A stretch of 37,869 bases of DNA from a virus: the IMG/VR virus record IMGVR_UViG_3300009703_000046, positions 1 to 37,869 of that record; one strand, given 5' to 3'. Numbering within the stretch: the first letter of the stretch is position 1; every line of letters begins with the position of its first letter. The notes beneath the pieces were generated by a model. The model worked only from the letters and a program-made list of their open reading frames with translations, searched no databases and was not told the DNA's origin. The position numbers and the translations under genes were made by a program. Shown piece after piece: positions 1 to 6,091 of the stretch.

Positions 1-120
1 GCAGGTGAAGGTGGATTCCGAATTACAGTAGATAAAAAAGAATACTTTGTAACAGAGACGGATTTTTACAAATTACAAAAAATAAGAAAAATGAGTTTTA
101 ACGCACCATTTAGGAGATGA
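1..120 (+). CDS. C-terminal end of an unidentified protein (partial)
   Basis: Frame 1 is open from the first base of the window to a TGA at 118-120, giving the last 39 residues of a protein whose start lies outside the window. The visible tail is basic and ends in SFNAPFRR. It has ordinary coding composition and is followed by a 9-base gap and the next gene, so it fits the same-strand operon. I do not recognise a family from so short a tail. Confidence 0.6.
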   Translation, partial: AGEGGFRITVDKKEYFVTETDFYKLQKIRKMSFNAPFRR

Positions 121-129
121 TAACGCATA

Positions 130-402
130 ATGAAACTAACCAAATCAAAACTAAAACAAATCATCAGAGAAGAAATACAACTATTGAATGAAGCTGATTG
201 GACAGTAATAAAAACTGGTGAAAAAACATTAAACAAGAAGGTTTGGGCTCAGGTAAAAAAGATGTTTCCAAACATGAAACCAAAAAAACAGCATGTTCCT
301 GGTGTAGGGTATGTTTATTATTTCAAAAATGCTAAAGGTGATAATATAGGAATGGTAAGTATTCAAAAACCAGGCGGTGTTGAAATTAGAATAAGGAAAT
401 GA
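130..402 (+). CDS. small protein with conserved MKLTK leader (copy 1)
   Basis: A 90-residue protein. Residues 1-17 are the leader shared with the genes at 900, 1169 and 1448 (M-K-L-T-K-S-K-L-K-Q-I-I-R-E-E), followed by L19-N20-E21-A22. I12-R13-E14 and L19-N20-E21 both fit the (I/L)-x-E rule for cleavage by T4-type prohead protease gp21. The body (from residue 23) is short, basic and unlike the bodies of its neighbours, with a beta-rich look (GVGYVYYF, GGVEIRIRK). From T4 internal proteins, whose short N-terminal propeptides target them to the capsid and end in I-x-E, I infer a head-packaged protein. No enzyme motif is visible, so its function after packaging is unknown. It is the first of five tandem genes. 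Confidence 0.75.
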   Translation: MKLTKSKLKQIIREEIQLLNEADWTVIKTGEKTLNKKVWAQVKKMFPNMKPKKQHVPGVGYVYYFKNAKGDNIGMVSIQKPGGVEIRIRK

Positions 403-406
403 GACA

Positions 407-871
407 ATGAAAAAAGTAACAATCAAAGAAGTGCGAAGGTGGATGAAAACATTAGAAGAAAACCGATACAGAAAAATCGTAAATGCAGATGCAAGACGGA
501 TTGCTTGGTTTGTTAATAATTCAATGTCAGAAAATTATGATGATATGCCTGAATCAATGAGAAAGAAATGGGTTAAAGCGGAATATAAAAAAGAACGATA
601 TATGGCAAAAAAATTCTTGGAATCAAAAAAACAGAATGAAAGTGTTGAAAACAAAGTAAGACAAATCATCAGAGAAGAATTAAACGAAGCATCCGTTGAC
701 CCAGAAGATGCCGTTAGATTATTAGATAATGCATTAGAAGATTTGGCATATGTTGTGGAAAAAATGAAACCACAAAAGGCAGAGAAATATGCTGAAAAAC
801 ATCATAAAAGTATTCCAGGATTGTTAGATTCGCTGGAACGAATAACCAATTTTATAGATAAACTAAAATAA
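407..871 (+). CDS. two-part protein with internal leader motif
   Basis: A 154-residue protein in two parts. Residues 1-78 are a charged, mostly helical region (basic and aromatic: VRRWMKTLEENRYRK, MRKKWVKAEYKKERYMAKKFL). At about residues 81-95 comes the leader motif of the neighbouring genes (VRQIIREELNEA), here internal, followed by an acidic helical tail of about 60 residues. The DNA of the motif matches the leader of its neighbours, so the gene looks like a fusion of an upstream domain to a leader-type gene. L-N-E/A is a candidate prohead-protease site that would separate the halves. The start at 407 follows the previous stop by 4 bases. An in-frame ATG at 601 lacks an obvious ribosome binding site. 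Function unknown. Confidence 0.7.
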   Translation: MKKVTIKEVRRWMKTLEENRYRKIVNADARRIAWFVNNSMSENYDDMPESMRKKWVKAEYKKERYMAKKFLESKKQNESVENKVRQIIREELNEASVDPEDAVRLLDNALEDLAYVVEKMKPQKAEKYAEKHHKSIPGLLDSLERITNFIDKLK

Positions 872-899
872 AAAAACAACAACTTAGGAGGTTGAGAAA

Positions 900-1169
900 A
901 TGAAACTAACAAAAACACGATTAAAACAAATCATCAGAGAAGAACTGTTAAAGGAAGAATCAGATGTTCAAGTATCAGTTATCAATACAGACCACGGTAA
1001 ATTGAGTAATACAGTTGATGGAGATAAAGGTGTATTGAAATTAGATAATAAAGTTATAGCCACTTACGAAGTTGGAGGTGGTGGAGTGACTAAAGGTAAA
1101 GTTAAAGATTTCAATCGGTTGATTGATGCTATTGGCAGCATCATTTGGGAAAAAGGACGACAATCATAA
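900..1169 (+). CDS. small protein with conserved MKLTK leader (copy 2)
   Basis: An 89-residue protein preceded by a near-perfect ribosome binding site (taggaggt at about 884-892). Residues 1-16 are the shared leader, followed by L-L-K-E-E. I12-R13-E14 and L17-K18-E19 fit the (I/L)-x-E rule for T4-type prohead cleavage. The body has a glycine stretch (VGGGGVTKGK) and a short hydrophobic C-terminal helix (RLIDAIGSIIW), with no recognised domain. Its TAA stop (1167-1169) overlaps the ATG of the next gene by one base, so the two are probably translationally coupled. A head-packaged protein is inferred, as for its neighbours. Confidence 0.75.
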   Translation: MKLTKTRLKQIIREELLKEESDVQVSVINTDHGKLSNTVDGDKGVLKLDNKVIATYEVGGGGVTKGKVKDFNRLIDAIGSIIWEKGRQS

Positions 1170-1444
1170 TGAAACTAACTAAATCAAAACTTAAACAAAT
1201 CATCAGAGAAGAAATTCAAAATTCTAAATTAACATCTATTTTAGATAAATTATCAAATGATAGCGTGAAAAAAGAAATGATAAAAAAATATAAGAATCAA
1301 TCTGCATTTAAAACATATTTATTAGCAAAGAATGAAAAAGACCAAAAAAAGTGGTGGAGTGCTCTTCTTATAAGTAGGTCTGATAGCGAAGTCAATAGAT
1401 TTTTAGCAGACATAAATAAATTAAGTAAACGGTACGGGGGTTAG
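1169..1444 (+). CDS. small protein with conserved MKLTK leader (copy 3)
   Basis: Encodes 91 residues from the ATG at 1169. A longer frame opens at 1145, but the leader begins at 1169, directly on the stop of the previous gene and with aaagga upstream, so I chose 1169. Residues 1-17 are the leader. Here only I12-R13-E14 fits a prohead cleavage site, since the L-N-E found in other copies is absent. The body is highly charged and helical, with KKWWSALLISR in the middle. No known domain. Its divergent body on a conserved leader is the rule for this cluster. Confidence 0.72.
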   Translation: MKLTKSKLKQIIREEIQNSKLTSILDKLSNDSVKKEMIKKYKNQSAFKTYLLAKNEKDQKKWWSALLISRSDSEVNRFLADINKLSKRYGG

Positions 1445-1447
1445 AAA

Positions 1448-1711
1448 TTGAAACTAACTAAAACAAGACTAAAACAAATCATAAGAGAAGAAATTCAAAA
1501 GTTGAATGAAGTAAAAAGGATTCAATTCATCATTCCTATGCGAGATAGAAAAAAAACAGCACAAATCTTAAAGAGAACAAGATTGAAAGTCGGAGAAGAC
1601 TATGATTTTGGTGTTGGTAAAGGTGCAACGTTTATATTAGATATAGATGTTCAGCATAGAAATAAATTTGTAGAATTGGCAATAGAAAATGATATTGCTG
1701 TTAGAAGTTAA
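1448..1711 (+). CDS. small protein with conserved MKLTK leader (copy 4, TTG start)
   Basis: An 87-residue protein starting at a TTG codon at 1448. The start is fixed by alignment of the leader with the three other copies. Residues 1-17 are the leader, followed by L19-N20-E21/V22, a candidate (L/I)-x-E processing site. The body (FIIPMRDRKKTAQILKRTRL ... ATFILDIDVQHRNKFVELAIENDI) alternates beta and alpha and looks like a small compact alpha/beta fold, but I cannot name it. It is the last of the leader cluster; about 60 bases follow before the repair-like cassette. Confidence 0.72.
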   Translation: MKLTKTRLKQIIREEIQKLNEVKRIQFIIPMRDRKKTAQILKRTRLKVGEDYDFGVGKGATFILDIDVQHRNKFVELAIENDIAVRS

Positions 1712-1772
1712 TGCGATTAAATAAAGTTATAATTCGTTTGGTCTATATAATGAAATCTTCTTATATTATACT

Positions 1773-3473
1773 ATGTTAGATATATCAATAAAACAAATTC
1801 ATAAAGTTGTAACAACAACATCTAAGGCATCATCTTTTATTAAACAGTATATGGATATACAAGAAAAGATTGATGGGACTAAACTTACTTTAATTAGAAA
1901 TAAAAATCCATATAATAAAGATTATACAAAAAATTGGATAGTATCATATAAGAATAGTATCATATGGTCATCTGAATTTGCAGGTCTAAAGGATTTAAAA
2001 TCAGTTAAAACCAAATCAATTGGAACTAGCCAATATAAATTTGTACACGATCATTTAAAGAAAATCCACTCCAAAACAAAATCAATTCCAAAAGGTACTG
2101 AATTTTTTGTAGAATTTGTTCAAAATAAAAAAACCCTAACACGAGATTATAAACATAAACATGGATTATTTCTTGTTGGGTTTGGAAAAACAAATTTTGA
2201 TATCAATAAAGGTACTTTAAACTCAGTAGGTGCTAATTTAAATACTGATGAGAAATTGGTTAATAAATATGCAAAGATATTAAATTTTAATATATTCCCA
2301 ATTTTATTCAGAGGGACTTGGAAAGATGAAAATTCAATAAGAACCGGATTTAAGAATAATGAGTTATTAAGATTATTTAATAAGTATTCAAAATATATTG
2401 ATTTTGATGATCCATTATCCATTGTAAATGGGATGTCCAGGGTTTGTGTAGACTTTCAATCAGTACTTGGTGGGAAACCAGAGGGTGTTGTAATAAAAAC
2501 AAAAGATGGTAAAATATATAAAGTTGTTCAGAGCGATCAATATGATAAATCTACCAGAGGTTCCAAAAAAGCAAGATATGAATTATCAAGAGAAGAGGAA
2601 ACTCAATATTGGAAAGATATAAAAACATTTACAGATAAGATTGTTAAGAAATTAAAGTTAAATAAATCAATTCAAGATATATTAGGTGACTTTTCAAAAG
2701 TAGTTTATTCCCTGAAATCAGTGCCGGTGAAACATTCAAAAAAAGATTTAATAAACTTTCAAGATGATATATTTCTTACGGGCAAAATAGATATTAATAA
2801 AAAACTTGATTTAGCTAAGGTAAATTCCAAGTCGGTTGCATTATTTCCAATGGCCGGGAGACCAATTCACGCAGGGCATTGGGCGGTAATAGAAAAAATG
2901 GCAAAAGATAATGATTCTGTTATTGTTTTTGCATCAACAAAGGATAGGGTGAAAGGATCAGATTTTACTATAACTGGAGCTCAAATGCAAGATGTTTGGA
3001 TTGATATTCTAAAGAAATATTTACCAAAAAATGTAACATTAAAGTATTCAAACTTACCAGTTAATGATATTAGGCGAGAATTAAAGTATTATGATTCAAA
3101 TATATCAAAGAAGACCCCAACACTATCAGTATATTCAGATACGGAAGATATAAAGAAGTGGGAAGTTGATATTAAAAAATTAGCTCCAAATTTAGTAAAT
3201 AGAAAATTAGCTAAGACCGTTGGGATACCAAGAACATCTACAGTAAATATTAGTGGTACGGAAATGAGACAATTTTTATCAAAGAATGATAAGGAAAGTT
3301 TTATAAAATATTTACCCAAAATATCATCAGCTGATAAAGAAAACTATTGGTCAATATTAACCGATCAAGTTTCGATTACCGATTCAATATTAGCAGCGAC
3401 AACAGATTATATAAAAGAGGTTATATTTGAACAGAAAAATAGTACTGACATCAGATCATCACTTTCTTCATAG
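1773..3473 (+). CDS. ligase-like nucleotidyltransferase fused to NMN-adenylyltransferase-type domain
   Basis: A 566-residue, two-domain protein. The N-terminal half has the signature of covalent nucleotidyltransferases (RNA/DNA ligases, capping enzymes): motif I E31-K32-I-D34-G35 with the lysine that would carry AMP, a motif III-like GTEFFVEF at 108-115, IIIa-like HGLFLVGF at 130-137, motif IV EGVVIK at 237-242 and motif V lysine K250. The second half (about 350-540) has the HxGH nucleotidylyltransferase motif (RPIHAGH, 363-369) and the matching ISGTEMR motif (493-499), as in NMN adenylyltransferases (NadM-like). Inferred roles are nucleic-acid end joining and NAD synthesis or turnover. The fusion is unusual; order and spacing of motifs support both calls. 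The end overlaps the next gene by 47 bases. RNA versus DNA substrate cannot be told. Confidence 0.7.
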   Translation: MLDISIKQIHKVVTTTSKASSFIKQYMDIQEKIDGTKLTLIRNKNPYNKDYTKNWIVSYKNSIIWSSEFAGLKDLKSVKTKSIGTSQYKFVHDHLKKIHSKTKSIPKGTEFFVEFVQNKKTLTRDYKHKHGLFLVGFGKTNFDINKGTLNSVGANLNTDEKLVNKYAKILNFNIFPILFRGTWKDENSIRTGFKNNELLRLFNKYSKYIDFDDPLSIVNGMSRVCVDFQSVLGGKPEGVVIKTKDGKIYKVVQSDQYDKSTRGSKKARYELSREEETQYWKDIKTFTDKIVKKLKLNKSIQDILGDFSKVVYSLKSVPVKHSKKDLINFQDDIFLTGKIDINKKLDLAKVNSKSVALFPMAGRPIHAGHWAVIEKMAKDNDSVIVFASTKDRVKGSDFTITGAQMQDVWIDILKKYLPKNVTLKYSNLPVNDIRRELKYYDSNISKKTPTLSVYSDTEDIKKWEVDIKKLAPNLVNRKLAKTVGIPRTSTVNISGTEMRQFLSKNDKESFIKYLPKISSADKENYWSILTDQVSITDSILAATTDYIKEVIFEQKNSTDIRSSLSS

Positions 3474-3984
3474 AAATATAAGTAAGTATTGCAATCGACC
3501 ACATTTAGATGAATATGATATGGCCGATTTAATGATAGAGAGGTGGAATGAGGTAGTTGATAAAAATGATACTGTATTATATCTTGGAGATTTTTCTGCA
3601 GGGCTAAAGGGTAGAAAGGCTGAGTTAATTGAAATTGCAGATAAATTAAATGGGAAGAAACATTTAATTAAAGGAAATCACGATTATCTTGGAACGGATT
3701 TTTATCTAAATAAATTGGGATTTGAGTCAGTTGAACCGTTTTATATTTATAAAGATTATTTCTTTTGTCATTACCCATTAATTAAATATGAAAAATATCC
3801 AAATGTTGAGGTCAATTTATTAATTGACGTGTTTAATGGTGAAAAGTGTAAATATACATTTCACGGACACCAGCATTCAAATGAGCCACCTGAACATAAA
3901 GATCATTTTAATGTAGGCGTGGATAGAAATAATTTTAAGCCGGTTATATTTATAGATAAGATAAAAGAATTGGGATGGGGATAA
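3427..3984 (+). CDS. calcineurin-like metallophosphoesterase (TTG start)
   Basis: A 185-residue protein of the binuclear metallophosphoesterase superfamily. All signature blocks are present in order: SDHHFLH (9-15; D10, H12), GDFS (54-57), GNHD (83-86), a later FCHYPL histidine and FHGHQH near residue 142. It starts at TTG 3427, with aagagg 7 bases upstream, inside the end of the preceding gene, so the two are coupled. The family hydrolyses phosphomonoesters or phosphodiesters. Between a ligase-like gene and a kinase gene, an end-healing phosphatase (2',3'-cyclic or 3'-phosphate) is the natural guess, as in bacterial Pnkp, where kinase, metallophosphoesterase and ligase domains form one protein. 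The substrate is not shown by the sequence. Confidence 0.85.
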   Translation: MNRKIVLTSDHHFLHRNISKYCNRPHLDEYDMADLMIERWNEVVDKNDTVLYLGDFSAGLKGRKAELIEIADKLNGKKHLIKGNHDYLGTDFYLNKLGFESVEPFYIYKDYFFCHYPLIKYEKYPNVEVNLLIDVFNGEKCKYTFHGHQHSNEPPEHKDHFNVGVDRNNFKPVIFIDKIKELGWG

Positions 3985-3987
3985 TAA

Positions 3988-5697
3988 TTGGCAAAACCTA
4001 TAAAAATGGCAGATATAACAAAATTAGATAAACCAGTATTTGTTCTATTTATGGGTGGTGCTGGCTCAGGCAAATCATATGCGGCCAATAAATTTTTTAA
4101 AGGGAAATTGCCGATATTAGATATTGATATTATTATACAAAAAATAGGAAAAGGAAAATATGATAGAAAGAATTTAAGTAAAGGATTGCAAGTAACTAGA
4201 AAAGCAATAGATACTTGGATTAAAAAAGGTAAATCATTTATCCAGGCAAGTACTGGTGCTAATTTTAAAGGGACATATAATAAATTTAAATTGGCAAAAG
4301 AAAATGGCTTTAGCACAATAATGGTCTTAGTTAATGTTCCGATGAAACACGCAATTGCACAGGATTTAGAGAGAATGGCAAGAGGCGAGAAGGGTTTGGG
4401 CAAAGATCTGGAGTGGAAGGTGAAGAAAACTTATAAAGGTGCAATTGATACATTTAATAAATTAAAATCAGAAAGTGTAGTGGATTATATGATAAATTAT
4501 AAAGTGAATAAAAATATAAATGAAGAAAAGGAGTTATTGTTAATGGGTGGAAATACACGAGCCATTGATAGAGAAACCGGAGAAACAATTGCATTAGCGC
4601 AAAAGGTTGATTTACAGAAAGTAGATAGAGCTACATTTGTAAAGGAAATGAAGGTTGCATTTAAAAAATTAAATAGTTTATTTAAATCGAGATATAAAGA
4701 GCCAATTTGGCCAGATTTTAAAGTTATAACGAGTGGGCTGGCATTTAATGGATCATCTGAATTCTTATTTGATAAGGGAATTTCAGATAAAGAATTTGTA
4801 AAATATAAACCAAAAGTTGGTGATATTGACGTTACGATTCCACATGAACATTTAAAGCCTATATTTGATTTATTAGCATCACTGGAAAATAAAAAGATTA
4901 CAAATAAGTTAACTTATATTGGTCAAAATAAAAAGACTCAAGGTGGCCATCAAATTAATGCATTATTTAAATATAAAGATGGTGATGCCATTGCAATGGC
5001 ACAGGTTGATTTTGAGGGGGTTGAATATAAAAATAATGAACCCGATGAGTTTGCTAAATTTTCACATAATAGTAATTGGAATGATATAAAAAATAATTTC
5101 AAAGGGGTGGCTCATAAATTTTTATTAATAAATTTAGTTCGAGGTATTTCAATGAGAAAGGATATTGTTATACTTACGGCAAAATCACCAATCGATCCAA
5201 ATGATAAGAAATTTAGAGTTAAAAAAATAAGTGGCGTTCCAAGGGAAATGGCATTTTCAGTAGACAGGGGTTTGAGAACTAAACTATATCAGATATTTGA
5301 TGAAAATGGCGATGCGGTTAAAGTTGATAATAAATTTGTATTTAAAGAAAAGCCAACAGCCGATTCGGAATATAAAAGAGATTTGCCAATTATATTTACA
5401 ATGTTATTTAAGAAAAAACCATCAGGTTCAGACTTAACATCATTGAAATCTTTTCTTGGATTGATAACTCTTATGAAAACTCACTTAGATAGTAAATTAA
5501 TTAATAGGGTATTTGATCAATTGGTTACAATTAATCTATTCGGTCCTGCTGCACAAAAATTAGATAGAGACGCAGCGCGAGTTGATTATAAAGTTAAAAT
5601 TGCCATGGTTAATAGAATGTATAAAGAATTTTCATTCTTAAAGAAACATAAAACGAATGTTAAGAAATTGGCATTAAATTATTATAAAAATTATTAG
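3988..5697 (+). CDS. P-loop kinase fused to nucleotidyltransferase-fold domain (TTG start)
   Basis: A 569-residue protein beginning at TTG 3988, three bases after the phosphoesterase stop, with gggga upstream. Residues 15-175 look like a P-loop nucleotide/polynucleotide kinase: Walker A GGAGSGKS (23-30), DIDII (45-49), VLVNVP (113-118) and an arginine-rich lid (LERMARG, 127-133). After residue 210 comes a region with pol-beta-type nucleotidyltransferase features: SGLAFNGSSEFLFD (249-262), G278-D279-I-D281-V and a third acidic D341 (AQVDFEG). tRNA-type nucleotidyltransferases and related enzymes have this pattern. It would supply 5'-end phosphorylation and nucleotide addition next to the ligase and phosphatase genes. 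The kinase call is firm. The second domain is less certain and could be a catalytically divergent relative. Confidence 0.65.
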   Translation: MAKPIKMADITKLDKPVFVLFMGGAGSGKSYAANKFFKGKLPILDIDIIIQKIGKGKYDRKNLSKGLQVTRKAIDTWIKKGKSFIQASTGANFKGTYNKFKLAKENGFSTIMVLVNVPMKHAIAQDLERMARGEKGLGKDLEWKVKKTYKGAIDTFNKLKSESVVDYMINYKVNKNINEEKELLLMGGNTRAIDRETGETIALAQKVDLQKVDRATFVKEMKVAFKKLNSLFKSRYKEPIWPDFKVITSGLAFNGSSEFLFDKGISDKEFVKYKPKVGDIDVTIPHEHLKPIFDLLASLENKKITNKLTYIGQNKKTQGGHQINALFKYKDGDAIAMAQVDFEGVEYKNNEPDEFAKFSHNSNWNDIKNNFKGVAHKFLLINLVRGISMRKDIVILTAKSPIDPNDKKFRVKKISGVPREMAFSVDRGLRTKLYQIFDENGDAVKVDNKFVFKEKPTADSEYKRDLPIIFTMLFKKKPSGSDLTSLKSFLGLITLMKTHLDSKLINRVFDQLVTINLFGPAAQKLDRDAARVDYKVKIAMVNRMYKEFSFLKKHKTNVKKLALNYYKNY

Positions 5698-5705
5698 AGG
5701 ATAAT

Positions 5706-5930
5706 ATGCAAGTAAATAAAAAAAATAAAAAATCTACAGGTATGAAAGTAGATGTGTTTAATAATAATATTGAAGGGGCTTTAAAGATATTAAAACGGAA
5801 AGTAAAAGATTCTAATTTAATGCAAGAACTGAGAAGTCGCCAATATTTCATTAAAAAATCAGATTTAAAGAGACAAAAGAAAAATATATCCTCCCTCAGA
5901 CAACAATACCGGCAACAAAAACAAAAATAA
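5706..5930 (+). CDS. rpsU: phage-encoded ribosomal protein bS21
   Basis: A 74-residue, strongly basic protein. From about residue 20 it follows the bacterial bS21 pattern: ALKILKRKVKDSNLMQELRS lines up with the bS21 ALRRFKR...G.L.E.R.R helix, then Q-Y-F/F-Y-x-K-x-x-x-x-R-x-K and a basic tail (RQQYRQQKQK). The start at 5706 has agagg 8 bases upstream. An internal ATG at 5742 would give 62 residues beginning at the conserved part. bS21 sits on the 30S platform near the anti-Shine-Dalgarno and influences initiation. Phage bS21 genes are known, and host-ribosome retuning is the accepted hypothesis. Its position directly after the repair-like cassette gives the segment a translation theme. Confidence 0.8.
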   Translation: MQVNKKNKKSTGMKVDVFNNNIEGALKILKRKVKDSNLMQELRSRQYFIKKSDLKRQKKNISSLRQQYRQQKQK

Positions 5931-5964
5931 ATAAAAAAAAATTATTGTTTTTATAAGTATCTTC

Positions 5965-5980
5965 TATATTTATATACGAT
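5965..5980 (+). promoter_or_regulatory. putative phage promoter element upstream of scaffold gene
   Basis: Contains tatatttatatacga, a member of the recurrent ATATTTATA element found before many gene units here. It lies in the 160-base gap before the scaffold/capsid unit. The rest of the gap is A+T-rich with no gene or strong hairpin. The complementary strand reads TATAAATA, the T4 late promoter consensus. Confidence 0.45.
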
Positions 5981-6091
5981 AATTAATACACGATAACTGG
6001 TCGGACTTTATATCGTGTCTAAACATTCCGAAAAACTTTATTAAGTTTCCTAAATAAACTTATTACTACATACAATATGAGGAGAAATATC

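Larger units (their letters stand above)
130..1490 (+). repeat. dispersed leader-coding repeat, five copies
   Basis: The DNA encoding K-Q-I-I-R-E-E recurs almost unchanged five times. The core acaaatcatcagagaagaa begins at about 157, 660, 927 and 1196, and a one-base variant (acaaatcataagagaagaa) at about 1475. In four cases it belongs to a longer repeat that includes the start codon (130, 900, 1169, 1448). In the gene at 407 it lies in the middle of the coding region. The sequence after each copy is unrelated. Identity at the DNA level, not only the protein level, suggests recent copying or recombination of the leader segment between genes. Confidence 0.85.

Noticed and set aside
130-1490. 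Spaced near-identical repeats that could be read as a CRISPR-like array.
   Set aside because: The repeats are coding leaders, spacing is irregular (about 270 to 500 bases), and each lies in frame in a gene.
3903-4403. Minus-strand frame of 166 residues opposite the phosphoesterase/kinase genes.
   Set aside because: It runs opposite two genes with clear catalytic motifs and has the hydrophobic composition typical of antisense A+T-rich frames.
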